Shown: positions 16,973 to 26,824, numbered from the stretch's first letter. The stretch: DNA of 64,000 nucleotides from Pseudomonas sp. DTU12.3 (GCF_004124275.1 NZ_CP027218.1:3661501-3725500), one strand, 5' to 3'. Translations and numbers: made by a program. Notes: a model not told the origin generated them from the sequence alone.

Positions 16973-17043
16973 TTCCTTGCAAGGGTTGAGCGTCGCTCAT
17001 ATTCTTACACCATCGCACAAAATTAAGGAACCAGAAATTCCTT
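16973..17043. promoter_or_regulatory. candidate TetR operators between regulator and efflux operon
   Basis: Two dyads sit close to the TetR start: CCTTGCAAGG at 16975-16984 and AAGGAA-7-TTCCTT at 17025-17043. Both contain the half-site TTCCTT(G). They are placed where a repressor would block both divergent promoters. No footprint data. Confidence 0.45.
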
Positions 17044-17230
17044 GATCGGCAGGTTTGTTGTAACACCACTCGAATCGGGTGTGACGACGAAGAAACAGCG
17101 GCACGGAGCGATCCTCCCCCACCGCGTACGGATTTGATTTTTTGCAGCATTAATCACGTCGCGGTCACCGGTCATTGTCCGGCTCGGCCCGATTCCCGGT
17201 TCAGGTTCCAGCATTTGGAAAGAACAGATC

Positions 17231-18367
17231 ATGACCCAGCCAATTGATCTCACCGCAGAACAAGCGAGCGCCCAGCGAGTACCCGGTTTCACTGACGCGC
17301 CGCCGAAAAAGCCACTCAAGCAACGCTTGCGCCCAATATTGATGAGCGGTGTTCCCGCGCTCTTCGCCATCATCGGCTACAGCGAATACGTGGCGAACGA
17401 GCCGTTCGTGTCCACCGACAATGCCTACGCTCGCGTGGCCAAGTCTTCGATCAATGCGCGGATTTCCGGGCAAGTGGTCGAGATCGCTGTCGATGATAAT
17501 CAACGCGTGCACAAGGGTCAGCTGTTGTTCCGGCTCGATCCGCAGCCCTTGCAGATTGCCGTCGACCGCGCCGAAGCGCAGTTGGGCAACGCGCGCCTGC
17601 GCATCGACGGGCTCAAGGCCAGCTATCGCCAGCAACAGGCGGAACTGCAATCGGCGAAAGCCTCGGCGGATTACGATCAGAAAGAATTCGCCCGCAAGAA
17701 AGCGCTGATCGCCACCGAGTTCGTTTCGCGTGCCCTTTATGAGCGCGCCGAAACCGACTTGAAGGTCTCGCGCCAACGCATCGCCTCGGTCGAACAACAG
17801 ATCGCCAGCACCGTGGTTGCGCTCAACGGCAATCCGGACATCGCCATAGACCGCCACCCGACCGTGCGCGAGGCCAAGGCACAACTCGACGAGGCGCAGC
17901 TTTATCTGTCGTACGCCACCGTCACCGCGCCGGCCGACGGTATCGTCGCCAAAGTCGATGACTTGCAGGTCGGCAACTACCTCAACAACGGCGGCGCGGC
18001 CTTCGCATTGATTTCCGACCGGGAGATCTGGGTTGAAGCCAACTTTCGCGAGACCCAGCTCACTCATATGCGCCCGGGCCAGTCCGCGACCATCACCCTC
18101 GACACTTACCCGGATCGGCCGTTGCCGGCGCACGTGATCAGCATGAGCCCCGGTGCCGGCGCCGATTTCGCCCTGCTGCCGCCGGAAAACGCCACCGGGA
18201 ACTGGGTCAAGGTGGTGCAGCGCGTACCGGTGCGGCTCGAGCTCGACGAAACCGACCCGACGCTGCCGTTGTTCTCCGGCACCAGCGCCACGGTCAAGGT
18301 CGATACCGGCCACCGCACGCCATGGTGGTATCCGCTGAAGTCGTTGCTCAGCGCAGGTAATTCGTGA
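17231..18367 (+). CDS. HlyD/EmrA-type membrane fusion protein
   Basis: A 378-residue periplasmic adaptor. One N-terminal transmembrane helix (about 42-58, PALFAIIGYSEY region) precedes a barrel-sandwich (biotinyl-lipoyl-like) domain, a long alpha-hairpin (about 100-200) and the returning half with VTAPADGIVAKV. This is the EmrA layout, linking an inner-membrane MFS pump to an outer-membrane channel. It is the first gene of the efflux operon; its stop overlaps the start of the MFS gene (TGATG). Confidence 0.92.
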   Translation: MTQPIDLTAEQASAQRVPGFTDAPPKKPLKQRLRPILMSGVPALFAIIGYSEYVANEPFVSTDNAYARVAKSSINARISGQVVEIAVDDNQRVHKGQLLFRLDPQPLQIAVDRAEAQLGNARLRIDGLKASYRQQQAELQSAKASADYDQKEFARKKALIATEFVSRALYERAETDLKVSRQRIASVEQQIASTVVALNGNPDIAIDRHPTVREAKAQLDEAQLYLSYATVTAPADGIVAKVDDLQVGNYLNNGGAAFALISDREIWVEANFRETQLTHMRPGQSATITLDTYPDRPLPAHVISMSPGAGADFALLPPENATGNWVKVVQRVPVRLELDETDPTLPLFSGTSATVKVDTGHRTPWWYPLKSLLSAGNS

Positions 18368-19830
18368 TGAACGCCGCCGCTGACAAACGCTGGTTGTACG
18401 CCGTTGCCCTGCTGGCGACCTATCTGCAATCGGTCAACCTGCCGTTGCCGAATGCCGCGTTGCGGTTAATCCAGGGCAGCCTGTCGATGACTGACGATCA
18501 GGCTGGCTGGATCTTCACCGCCTATCTGGCCGCCAGCGCGATCACGTTGCCGATTGCCCAGTGGCTGGCTGCGCGCTTCGGTTTGAAGCGGGTCTATCAA
18601 CTGGCGCTGCTGGCGTTCGCCATTGGGCTTTGGCTGGGCACGCTGGCAAGCACGCCGCTGGAGTTCATCGCTGCGCGCATTCTGCAAGGCCTGGCCAGTG
18701 GCGTACTGGCGCCGCTGTCGATGGCCATTGCGCTGGAAACGCTGCCCGCCGAGCGACGTCCGGCGTTCGCTCCTAAATGGACGGCGCTGGTGCTGTTCGG
18801 CATCGTCAGTGGGCCGAGCATCGGCGGTGTCATCTGCGAGTACTTCGACTGGCGGCCGATGTTCTACCTCAGCCTGCCACTGCTCGCGTACATCTTCATG
18901 GTGGTGACGCTGCTGCTCGGCGAGAAAAAGGCCGATCAACGCCAAACCTTCGATTTCTTCGGTTTCGCCACCTTCACCCTCGGCATGATCGGCCTGCAAA
19001 TGTGCCTCGACCGTGGCGAACGGCTGGACTGGTTCGACTCGGCGGAAATATGGATCGAGACGCTGGCCTGTGTGCTCGGGCTGTACCTGTTCGTGGTCCA
19101 TCGGATGACCAGCAAGGCGCATTTCATCAGCAAGGCGTTGCTGCGCGACCGCAATTTCATGTTGTCGACGGTGATGTTCTTCGCGCTCGGTTTCGTGCTG
19201 CTGTCGACCATGGCGCTGACCTCGCCGATGCTCGACGAGATTCTCGGTTATCCACCCGACACCACAGGCGCGCTGACCATCCCGCGCGGTGTCGGCCTGG
19301 TCGGTGCGTTTCTGTTGATAGGCCGGGCGCCGGCGTGGGTCGACACCCGCGCGTTCATAGCAGTGGGCATTGCCCTGGTGGTGTACGCCAACTGGCTGAT
19401 GCTCGGTTACTCGCCGTTGATGGACTGGACGCCCGTGGCGGTGACCGGGTTCATCCAGGGTGTCGGCCTCGGCATTCTCATGCCGGCACTGAGCAAGGCT
19501 GCATTCAGCACCATCAACCCGACACTGCGCCCGGAGGCCAGCGGCCTGTTCAACCTGATGCGCGTCTATGGCAGCACCCTCGGCGTGGCAGTAGTGCAGT
19601 TGTTTTTCTTCAACAACACCCACGCGATGCACTCGGCGCTGGTCAGTCAGTTGACGCCCTATCGCGTGGCGCTGCCGACCTCGCTGCCGGCGCTGGAAGG
19701 TTTGAACCATCTGGTCACCCATCAGGCGGCGTTCGTCGCGGTGATGGGGCAATTCAAGATTCTGATGCTGGCGATGCTCGTGGTGAGCCCGCTGGTGTTG
19801 TTCCTGCGCAAACCTGCTGCGGCCAACTGA
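18367..19830 (+). CDS. EmrB-type (DHA2) MFS drug efflux pump
   Basis: A 487-residue MFS transporter with fourteen predicted helices. DHA2 features include the early segment PNAALRLIQGSLSMTDDQAGW and LAARFGLKRVY in the helix 2-3 loop. It would pump a toxic compound using the proton gradient, together with the preceding EmrA-like adaptor and following outer-membrane factor. The ATG at 18367 overlaps the adaptor's stop codon; a GTG one codon earlier is possible. Confidence 0.92.
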   Translation: MNAAADKRWLYAVALLATYLQSVNLPLPNAALRLIQGSLSMTDDQAGWIFTAYLAASAITLPIAQWLAARFGLKRVYQLALLAFAIGLWLGTLASTPLEFIAARILQGLASGVLAPLSMAIALETLPAERRPAFAPKWTALVLFGIVSGPSIGGVICEYFDWRPMFYLSLPLLAYIFMVVTLLLGEKKADQRQTFDFFGFATFTLGMIGLQMCLDRGERLDWFDSAEIWIETLACVLGLYLFVVHRMTSKAHFISKALLRDRNFMLSTVMFFALGFVLLSTMALTSPMLDEILGYPPDTTGALTIPRGVGLVGAFLLIGRAPAWVDTRAFIAVGIALVVYANWLMLGYSPLMDWTPVAVTGFIQGVGLGILMPALSKAAFSTINPTLRPEASGLFNLMRVYGSTLGVAVVQLFFFNNTHAMHSALVSQLTPYRVALPTSLPALEGLNHLVTHQAAFVAVMGQFKILMLAMLVVSPLVLFLRKPAAAN

Positions 19831-19849
19831 TATTCGTGGAGTCTGCACA

Positions 19850-21316
19850 ATGAAAACGTCTACGCGCTTCACCCGCTCCGCATTCCCCAGTGCACTCAGC
19901 GCATTGGCAATAATGGCGATGCTCAGCGCCTGCACCGTCGGCCCGGACTTTCAACGGCCCGCCGCGAGTTCGTCGCAACACTACGATCAGCAAGCCGAAC
20001 GTCAACCCGCCGAACAGCGTTTCGACATGGGCCAGCGCATCAACGGTGATTGGTGGACGGCCCTGCGTTCGGCAAAACTCGACCAAGTAATGCGTCGCGC
20101 CATCGACGGCAATCTGCAACTGCTGGCCGCCGACGCAACCCTCCGCCAAGCTGCCGCCTCTGTGGCAGCGGCGGAAGGTTCGCTGTTTCCGCAGGTGGAT
20201 TTCGCCGCCGCGGCCGGTCGTCAACGGACCCACACCGGGGCTGACCCGAGCATCGCCAATGTCTACGCGATCGGGCCTCGCGTGGCGTTCGACCTCGACG
20301 CCTTCGGTGGCCTCAAGCGCGAGGTCGAAGGGCAACAGGCGCTGACCGATTTGCAGAAGCACCGCTATGAAGCGGCTTACCTGACCCTGACCGGAGATGT
20401 CGCTCGCCAGGCGCTGTTGCTCGCGTCGGCCAACGCGCAGATTCAAGCGGTGCAATCACTGTTGGCCAACGACGCGAAAAACCTTGATCTGGTGCAGCGC
20501 GCCCAGCAGAGCGGCAGCACCACGCGGATCGATGTGTCCCTCGCCGAAACCCGCCTCGCCGAGGATCGCACCCTGCTGCCACCGCTGGCACAACAACGCG
20601 ATGCGGCGCGGCATGCGCTGTCGATCCTCGCGGGCAAAGGCCCGGCAGACTGGATCGCGCCAGACTTTGCCCTAGAGGAATTTGCCTTGCCGGCGAACCT
20701 CCCGGTCAGCCTGCCCTCGGAAATGGCCCGCAATCGTCCGGACATCCTCCAGGCCGAAGCCGAGCTGCACACGGCCAGCGCGGCGGTGGGAGTCGCGACC
20801 GCCAATCTTTATCCGCGCGTCGAATTGTCGGCCTCGCTGGCACAAGCCGCGTCAGGCAATGGCGGCGCCGCACTGTGGGGATTGGCGGCAGGTTTGACCG
20901 CGCCGATCTTCAATGGCGGCACGCTCAAGGCTGAACGCCAAGCCTCGGTCGACGGCTACAACGCCTCGCTCGCGCGCTACCGGCAGACAGTGATTCAGTC
21001 GTTCGGCCAGGTGGCGGACACCTTGCAGGCGATCAATCACGGCGCTGAGCAAAACCGCGCGCAGGACGACGCCTTGCGCGCCGCCGGCAGCAGCCTGCAG
21101 CTCAACCAACAGGCTTACGCCCAAGGCGAAAACAGCCTGTTGCAAGTGCTCGAAGCGCAGCGTGCCTACCAACAGGCGCTGCTCGGGCAGATCCGCGCGA
21201 AGACCGATCGCTATCTCGACACCGTGCAATTGTTCGTCGCGCTGGGCGGCAATTCCGTCGGTGTTTTCGAGCAGAAACTCGCCACGCGCGAACACGCTGA
21301 TCAACAACCGCTGTAA
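19850..21316 (+). CDS. NodT/OprM-type outer-membrane efflux lipoprotein
   Basis: A 488-residue outer-membrane factor. The N-terminus has a lipoprotein signal with LSAC lipobox (Cys near residue 28) followed by TVGPDFQRP, the classic NodT-family start. Two OEP repeats follow, with long periplasmic helices and the strand motif ANLYPRVELSASL. It completes a TolC-like tripartite pump with the two upstream genes, 19 bases after the MFS stop. The drug specificity is not readable. Confidence 0.93.
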   Translation: MKTSTRFTRSAFPSALSALAIMAMLSACTVGPDFQRPAASSSQHYDQQAERQPAEQRFDMGQRINGDWWTALRSAKLDQVMRRAIDGNLQLLAADATLRQAAASVAAAEGSLFPQVDFAAAAGRQRTHTGADPSIANVYAIGPRVAFDLDAFGGLKREVEGQQALTDLQKHRYEAAYLTLTGDVARQALLLASANAQIQAVQSLLANDAKNLDLVQRAQQSGSTTRIDVSLAETRLAEDRTLLPPLAQQRDAARHALSILAGKGPADWIAPDFALEEFALPANLPVSLPSEMARNRPDILQAEAELHTASAAVGVATANLYPRVELSASLAQAASGNGGAALWGLAAGLTAPIFNGGTLKAERQASVDGYNASLARYRQTVIQSFGQVADTLQAINHGAEQNRAQDDALRAAGSSLQLNQQAYAQGENSLLQVLEAQRAYQQALLGQIRAKTDRYLDTVQLFVALGGNSVGVFEQKLATREHADQQPL

Positions 21317-21337
21317 CCACCGACACTGGAGAAAATC

Positions 21338-22288
21338 ATGACTTACGAAGCCTTTCACGATGAGCTTCGCGACACTCGCTGGCCGTTGAACAATGGCGCA
21401 GGCTCGATGCCGGCCGTTGGTTTCGGCACGCTGTTTCGCGATTTGAGTACCACCACCGCCGCCGTCAAATGCGCCTTGGAGACCGGTTTCCGGCACTTTG
21501 ACTGTGCCGAGCGCTACCGTAACGAAGCGCAGATCGGCGTGGCGTTCCAGGAGGTTTTCGCCGCCGGCAAGATATGTCGCGAAGACGTCTTCATCACCAC
21601 CAAGCTGTGGAACACCAACCACCGTCCCGAGCGCGTCCGGCCGGCCTTTGAAGCGAGTTGCCAGCGCCTGCAAACCGACTACATCGACTGCTACCTGATC
21701 CACACGCCATTCGCATTCAAGCCGGGCGATGATCAGGACCCTAGAGACGTCTTCGGCCATGTCATCTACGATGGCGAAATCAGCTTGCTCGACACTTGGC
21801 GTGCCCTCGAAAGTCTGGTCGATGAAGGTCGCTGCAAGTCCATCGGCCTGTCCGACATCACCCTCGAGGCGCTGAAGGAGATTGTCGCCGCGGCACGCAT
21901 CAAACCGGCCGTGGTTCAGATCGAAGCGCACCCCTATCTGCCAGAATGGGAGATGCTGGAATTTTGCCAACAGCACGGCATTATTCTTCTCGCGTTCGCC
22001 CCGCTGGGGCATGGCATGCAGCCGAACGTACTCGAAGATGCTGTACTGACGAGCATTGCCCGGAACGTGCAGAAAACCCCGGCGCAAGTGGCGCTGGCGT
22101 GGGCGGTGCAGCGTGGCACGGCATTTCTGACCACCTCGGCGACGCCGAGCCGTATTCAGGAAAACTTTGCTATCGCCACATTGCCCCAGCGCGCGATGCT
22201 TGAGATCAAGGGAGAGATCAGCACGCGAATCCGTTTCAATTCAGTGGTAAAAACCGGCGTACCCGGGTTTATTGCCCGTAAGCCATGA
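21338..22288 (+). CDS. aldo/keto reductase
   Basis: A 316-residue NADPH-dependent aldo/keto reductase, a (beta/alpha)8 barrel. The catalytic tetrad is visible: Asp55 and Tyr60 (FDCAERY), Lys89 (ITTKLWN) and His122 (LIHTPF). It resembles the eukaryote-like AKR branch (AKR1/AKR2 with GFRHFD). It follows the efflux operon by only 21 bases and may be the last gene of that transcript, possibly detoxifying carbonyls that induce the pump (inference). Confidence 0.9.
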   Translation: MTYEAFHDELRDTRWPLNNGAGSMPAVGFGTLFRDLSTTTAAVKCALETGFRHFDCAERYRNEAQIGVAFQEVFAAGKICREDVFITTKLWNTNHRPERVRPAFEASCQRLQTDYIDCYLIHTPFAFKPGDDQDPRDVFGHVIYDGEISLLDTWRALESLVDEGRCKSIGLSDITLEALKEIVAAARIKPAVVQIEAHPYLPEWEMLEFCQQHGIILLAFAPLGHGMQPNVLEDAVLTSIARNVQKTPAQVALAWAVQRGTAFLTTSATPSRIQENFAIATLPQRAMLEIKGEISTRIRFNSVVKTGVPGFIARKP

Positions 22289-22373
22289 CCCGAAAAGCAT
22301 GACCCGCGAAACATCAGCGGCCTGCTCCAAGGCCGCTTTTTATCATCAACGACTCAACACCGAGACGACCACG

Positions 22374-23309
22374 ATGGACGTTTTCCAGAGCATGCGTTGT
22401 TTCATCGCCGTCGCTCAGAGCGGTAGTTTCACCGCCGCCGCCGAACTGCTCGACACCACCACGACCAACGTCTCGAAAGCGGTTTCTGCTCTCGAAGCCC
22501 GACTGCACACACGTTTGATTAACCGCACCACCCGCCGCCTCGCGCTCACCGAAGCGGGACTGCGCTACCTGCAACGCTGTGAAAGAATCGTCGATGACGT
22601 CCGCGAGGCCGACGAAGAAGCCGGCACTGCGCAGACACTGCCCGTCGGGCGTTTGAAAATCCATGCGATGTCAGCCATCGGCAACCACTACGTGATCGAT
22701 GCCATTGCGCGTTACCGCGAGATTCATCCGACGGTGATGTTCGACCTCACCCTGACCAATCGCGTCCCGGACCTGCTCGAAGAAGGTTACGACATGTCCA
22801 TCGTGCTGGCCCGCGACCTGCCTGACTCAGGCTTCGTCGCGCAGCGCTTGGGCATGACCTACAGCATCCTCTGCGCCTCGCCCGCGTATGTGCAGAAGCT
22901 CGGCATGCCGGATTCTCCCGCAGCGCTTAGCGAACATGAGTGCCTGCGGATCGTCAACACGGTGATGCCGGTCGAGCACTGGACGTTCGAAGGACCACAA
23001 GGCATGGAAACCATCACCATTCCGCTGTCGCCGTTCCATATCAACACGGCCGACGGCATGACCATCGCGATCAGAAAAGGCATGGGGATTGGTATTCAGC
23101 CGATTGCATCGGCCGTGGATGGCCTGAGGGCGGGAACATTGGTGCGGGTGCTGCCGAAGTATCGGCTGGAGGAGTTGAACCTGTTCGCGATCTATCCGTC
23201 GCGCAAGTTCGTCGATGCGAAGATCAGAACCTGGGTGGAATTTCTGAAACAGTCGATACCGCAATTACTGGCATCGGATGAATGTGCTGCGCAAACCGCA
23301 GAAATCTGA
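22374..23309 (+). CDS. LysR family transcriptional regulator
   Basis: A 311-residue LysR regulator with N-terminal HTH (GSFTAAAELLDTTTTNVSKA) and effector-binding domain. The open frame extends upstream, but MDVFQSMRCF is the normal CrgA-like N-terminus. It is 85 bases downstream of the aldo/keto reductase gene on the same strand. A short hairpin-like GGCCTGCTCCAAGGCCGC stretch precedes it, so it may be transcribed separately. Confidence 0.88.
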   Translation: MDVFQSMRCFIAVAQSGSFTAAAELLDTTTTNVSKAVSALEARLHTRLINRTTRRLALTEAGLRYLQRCERIVDDVREADEEAGTAQTLPVGRLKIHAMSAIGNHYVIDAIARYREIHPTVMFDLTLTNRVPDLLEEGYDMSIVLARDLPDSGFVAQRLGMTYSILCASPAYVQKLGMPDSPAALSEHECLRIVNTVMPVEHWTFEGPQGMETITIPLSPFHINTADGMTIAIRKGMGIGIQPIASAVDGLRAGTLVRVLPKYRLEELNLFAIYPSRKFVDAKIRTWVEFLKQSIPQLLASDECAAQTAEI

Positions 23310-23353
23310 GTGCAGCAGAGGCGGAGTGTCGACCCTCCACGGTCTGCAACGGC

Positions 23354-23605
23354 TCAACTGGAGCAGCCAGTTCCCATCACTTGATACTGCAGGACATGGC
23401 GTTCGCCCTGCGAATCTTCGTAAGTCATCTGCACCGGCACTGGCGCGCATTCGTTGGCCGGCTCGGTGATCGAGATCACGTGTTCGATGTCGAGTTTGCT
23501 CGAGTAGCCGTAGGTTTCAACCGGGGTTTCCTGGCCTTGCGAAGAAGCCGCATAAGCCTGCGCACCGAAACTGCCAAGCAGTAAAACCAAGGCGATTTTT
23601 TTCAT
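23354..23605 (-). CDS. DUF2790 family small periplasmic protein
   Basis: An 83-residue precursor with a Sec signal peptide (MKKIALVLLLGSFGAQAYA) and a DUF2790 domain ending in YQVMGTGCSS. Two cysteines (NECAPVPVQ and GTGC) are typical of the family, which is largely confined to Pseudomonas and often changes with copper or phosphate; function is unproven. Met at residue 6 of the longer frame is chosen because it begins the signal peptide. Confidence 0.82.
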   Translation of the reverse strand: MKKIALVLLLGSFGAQAYAASSQGQETPVETYGYSSKLDIEHVISITEPANECAPVPVQMTYEDSQGERHVLQYQVMGTGCSS

Positions 23606-23882
23606 GTTCATGATGTTCACCGTTCTCGTTGAGTGACCGCTTCAGCGTTAGTGCTGGCGGCTTGAGAACGATGCTATGGGATGACGCCGCGTGGAAAAAT
23701 CGACCGAGGGGACAAACACTGTTGCCAAAATGGCGATGAATGCCCCCGCGACGATTCACGGGCAAACGCTGATTTACTCGTTCAGATCCTTGACCAGATA
23801 ACTGCCGACAATCTACGAAAACTCGCGCGGGTTGTCGTCCCCGCGAGGAAAATCTGCTGAGCAATTGCGCCAGCCCACCGCT

Positions 23883-24338
23883 ATGATCGTGAACAACCCC
23901 GCCGCAACGGAACCACGCCCATGGCTGCTCAAACCCGGCGAGACGGTGGTGTTGTTCGATGGCGTGTGCAAGCTTTGTAATGGCTGGGCAAAGTTCCTGA
24001 TCCGGCATGATCACCAGCACCGCGTACGCCTGGCGGCGGTGCAGTCACCCGAGGGGCAGGCGCTGCTGGCGTGGGCAGGTTTGCCGATTGATCAGTTCGA
24101 CACTATGGCGGTGATTCGCGACCGCAATTACTGGGAACGCTCGGATGCATTCCTTGAAGTCGTCAGCCAATTGCCCGCCCGTTGGCAGCCTTTCCAGCTG
24201 CTGCGCCTGCTGCCACGTACGCTGCGCGATTGGGCTTACGATCGCATTGCGCTGAATCGTTATCGGCTGTTCGGCAAGTACGACACGTGTCTGTTACCGA
24301 GTCCTGATCATGAACAACGCTTCCTGAAGGCTCGCTAA
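23883..24338 (+). CDS. DCC family thiol-disulfide oxidoreductase (DUF393)
   Basis: A 151-residue protein with the DxxCxxC signature at residues 26-32 (FDGVCKLCN), diagnostic of the DCC/DUF393 family of thioredoxin-like proteins. It is probably cytoplasmic and redox-active. A further in-frame start 17 codons upstream is less likely because relatives begin shortly before VVLFDG. It stands alone between two minus-strand genes. Substrate unknown. Confidence 0.87.
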   Translation: MIVNNPAATEPRPWLLKPGETVVLFDGVCKLCNGWAKFLIRHDHQHRVRLAAVQSPEGQALLAWAGLPIDQFDTMAVIRDRNYWERSDAFLEVVSQLPARWQPFQLLRLLPRTLRDWAYDRIALNRYRLFGKYDTCLLPSPDHEQRFLKAR

Positions 24339-24375
24339 CGGCCTTGCGCGCACGCGCTGGGCTTCGGAAATTGCG

Positions 24376-24867
24376 TTAAAGCAACAACTCGAACAACTGC
24401 ACCGGCGTCATCTTCGTCACCATCATCAGCACAATCACGAACATCCCGAGAAACCCGGCAACGCCCATCCAGAACCATTTCTGGTACACGTCGTGAAATT
24501 GCGCATCAAGGCCCGTCCCCGCCGCTCCCGCGTTCGACGCCATCACATGCAGGCGCTTCTGCAGCAGCAAGACCGGCAGCCACAACGAACCGACGCAGAA
24601 GAAAATGATCAGCGAAGTCAGTATCCACTCCGTGGTCATCGGCAGCCCGGACAGCCTCATCAGCCAATAGCCGCTGATGATTTGCACGCAACCGGCAGGT
24701 GTGGTGATCCACGTATCGAAGCGCACGACCATGCGCGCCACGTGCGCAATCACATGCGGATTGCCTGTGCGGCTGGCGGCGATCAAGTACAGATAAGAGC
24801 CCATGCCGAAGCCGAACAGAAAAATCGCGGCGATCACATGCAGGTATTTCAGGCACAGGTAGAGCAT
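24376..24867 (-). CDS. DUF2269 family integral membrane protein
   Basis: A 163-residue protein with four hydrophobic helices and conserved features of DUF2269 (YLHVIAAIFLFGFGMG at the start, RFDTWITTPAG and SGYWLM further on). Function unknown. It begins one base after the stop of the saccharopine-dehydrogenase-like gene, so the two form an operon, read leftward. Confidence 0.82.
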   Translation of the reverse strand: MLYLCLKYLHVIAAIFLFGFGMGSYLYLIAASRTGNPHVIAHVARMVVRFDTWITTPAGCVQIISGYWLMRLSGLPMTTEWILTSLIIFFCVGSLWLPVLLLQKRLHVMASNAGAAGTGLDAQFHDVYQKWFWMGVAGFLGMFVIVLMMVTKMTPVQLFELLL

Positions 24868-24868
24868 T

Positions 24869-25996
24869 TCAAATCTGCCCGTCGGAGAACTGCACGGACA
24901 AACTCAGGTTGTCGGGATCGTTGATGGCCGCCAGGTATTCAGCGACGCTGACTTCGCCCACGCACGGTCGCGCGCCGGCTGACGGCAGATAACCCTGGGC
25001 CATTTTTGCTGCCAGCGCCACGGCAGCACAGCTGGGGATCTCCGGGCCTTTGTCGTTGAGGGCGGTGAGTTGCGCGGTCATCGTCAGCGGTTTGCCCTCG
25101 ACGCCAATGCCCTGAACGTCGATGTACATCGCGCTTTTGCCGTCGCCGAAACGCTCGAACCACGTCCCTAGCCGATGCAGCCTGGCGGCCCAACTAACGT
25201 GGTCGCGGAGCAGACCAATCTTCAATGCCTGAGCCAGCAAGCCGTTGGCGACACCGCCGAGTTTCAGACCCGCGCCGGCCTTGAAGCTCAGGGTTTGCGC
25301 GCCATAGCGTCGGGCAAAGATGTCCATGTCCGGGACGTCGACATTGGCCAGCAGACGCGTGCCCAGTTGCGGCATCTTGCGTAAGGTCAGGTCTTGCCAG
25401 CCGAGCACTTCATGCACCTTGCCGTTCTTCAATTGTTTGATCGGCTTGCCGGCGTAAGCAAGTACACCCTCGATGGTCGACAGCCCCGGCATCTTCGCCG
25501 AAGAAGAAATGCCGTGCTCGATCGAATCGATTCGCGAAAAACGCTGGCGTTGTTCGTCGATGATTGCCGACGACAGCGTTGGCACCGAACTGCAACCACT
25601 GAGGATCGCCACGCCGGCTTGCCTAGCCCGAACATCGAGTACGCCAATGCCGTTGACGAACGTTCGGCAGTCGGACAGGTCGCAGTAGTTGACGCCGGCC
25701 TCGATGCAGCGCTCGGCCACCGCATAGGATTGCCCCTGAAACGGGCCGCCAGTGTGGATGACCAGTTGAATGTTCAGCAAACGCAAAGCGCAGCCGAACT
25801 CGCTACCCATGGCATCGCCGCACCAACCTTCGACGACGCGCCCCGACTGACCATTCAATGCATCGACTTTACGCTGTAACTTGCCTGAATCGCGGCCCGA
25901 GATCACCAGCGCCACATTGGCCATTTGCGCCAAATGCCTGGACACGATGCTGCCGAAGTTACCGTAGCCACCGACCACCAACACCCTGAATGCCAT
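24869..25996 (-). CDS. saccharopine dehydrogenase-like NAD(P)-binding protein
   Basis: A 375-residue protein with an N-terminal Rossmann fold (VLVVGGYGNFGS, residues 6-17) and a C-terminal domain of the saccharopine-dehydrogenase-like family. It is an oxidoreductase of unknown substrate; relatives in trans-acting enoyl reductase groups act on lipids, others on amino acids. First gene of a two-gene leftward operon with the DUF2269 protein. Confidence 0.83.
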   Translation of the reverse strand: MAFRVLVVGGYGNFGSIVSRHLAQMANVALVISGRDSGKLQRKVDALNGQSGRVVEGWCGDAMGSEFGCALRLLNIQLVIHTGGPFQGQSYAVAERCIEAGVNYCDLSDCRTFVNGIGVLDVRARQAGVAILSGCSSVPTLSSAIIDEQRQRFSRIDSIEHGISSSAKMPGLSTIEGVLAYAGKPIKQLKNGKVHEVLGWQDLTLRKMPQLGTRLLANVDVPDMDIFARRYGAQTLSFKAGAGLKLGGVANGLLAQALKIGLLRDHVSWAARLHRLGTWFERFGDGKSAMYIDVQGIGVEGKPLTMTAQLTALNDKGPEIPSCAAVALAAKMAQGYLPSAGARPCVGEVSVAEYLAAINDPDNLSLSVQFSDGQI

Positions 25997-26095
25997 GCAA
26001 CGCTTCCCTGACTGACTTGACCGGCACCTGCGATGCCGTTGCTAGCTTTTGATTATTCACGATAATCCACCGATAGCCCATAAGGATCTCTGCCC

Positions 26096-26674
26096 ATGAA
26101 CCACCGCAATGTGCGAATCGTAGCCCAGCATCTGCTCTCGGATAACTGGTACATCCTGAAAAAGATCGACTTCGAACTTCAGCGTCGCGACGGCAGTTGG
26201 CAGGCTCAGACCCGCGAGGTGTATGACCGCGGCAATGGCGCGACGATCGCGCTCTACAACCTGGCGCAACGCACGGTCATCCTCACCCGACAATTCCGCA
26301 TCCCGGCCTTCGTCAACGGTCATGACGGTTACCTGATCGAAACCGCTGCCGGGCTGCTCGATAACGCCAGCCCCGAAGAACGTATCCGCCTCGAAGCTGA
26401 AGAAGAAACCGGCTACCGCGTCAGGTCAGTGCGCAAAGTCTATGAAGCCTTCATGAGCCCAGGCTCGGTCACCGAGCGCCTGTACTTTTTCATCGGCGAA
26501 TACCATCCCGAAGATCGCTTCAGCGCCGGCGGCGGCCTCGCCGAAGAAGGTGAAGACATCGAAGTACTGGAGCTGCCATTTGACGAGGCGCTGGCGATGG
26601 TCAATGACGGCCGGATCATGGACGGCAAGACCATCATCCTGTTGCTGCACCTCAAGCAACTGATGAGCGTCTGA
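26096..26674 (+). CDS. nudK: NudK-type Nudix hydrolase (GDP-mannose pyrophosphatase)
   Basis: A 192-residue Nudix protein closely matching NudK in length and in motifs: [11 protein letters not shown] at the N-terminus, ETAAGLLDN before the Nudix box, and EEETGY at its end. The family hydrolyses GDP-mannose and related sugar nucleotides to the sugar phosphate and nucleotide. The first Glu of the Nudix consensus appears to be Ser92, while the metal-binding Glu100, Glu103 and Glu104 are present. It stands alone, with an AAGGAT ribosome site before ATG. Confidence 0.9.
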   Translation: MNHRNVRIVAQHLLSDNWYILKKIDFELQRRDGSWQAQTREVYDRGNGATIALYNLAQRTVILTRQFRIPAFVNGHDGYLIETAAGLLDNASPEERIRLEAEEETGYRVRSVRKVYEAFMSPGSVTERLYFFIGEYHPEDRFSAGGGLAEEGEDIEVLELPFDEALAMVNDGRIMDGKTIILLLHLKQLMSV

Positions 26675-26700
26675 GTTCGCTCCCGCAATGCTCGGCGTGG

Positions 26701-26796
26701 CTAGAAGTTGATCTTGAAGCCGAGCATCGCGTCATAGCCATGGCTGTCGCCGTCGAAGCCCTGGCGGTAACCCGTTGAAGCAGTGAACGTGGTGCG
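26701..26796 (-). pseudogene. C-terminal remnant of an outer-membrane beta-barrel protein
   Basis: On the minus strand a 31-residue open stretch reads TGYRQGFDGDSHGYDAMLGF and ends KINF before the stop. The alternating pattern and terminal Phe are typical of the last strands of an outer-membrane barrel (autotransporter or porin). Upstream it hits a stop, and the DNA switches to the AT-rich nuclease gene. The rest of the barrel gene is missing, so this marks a deletion or insertion boundary. Confidence 0.6.
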
Positions 26797-26824
26797 TCAA
26801 AGGGGTTACGGAACTCAAAACAGC

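Noticed and set aside
18466..19935. 489-codon minus-strand frame opposite the MFS pump
   Set aside because: Histidine- and glutamine-rich shadow of a clear membrane protein gene; typical of high-GC codon bias.
20852..22087. 411-codon minus-strand frame opposite the efflux lipoprotein and aldo/keto reductase
   Set aside because: Spans the boundary of two real genes and has no domain.
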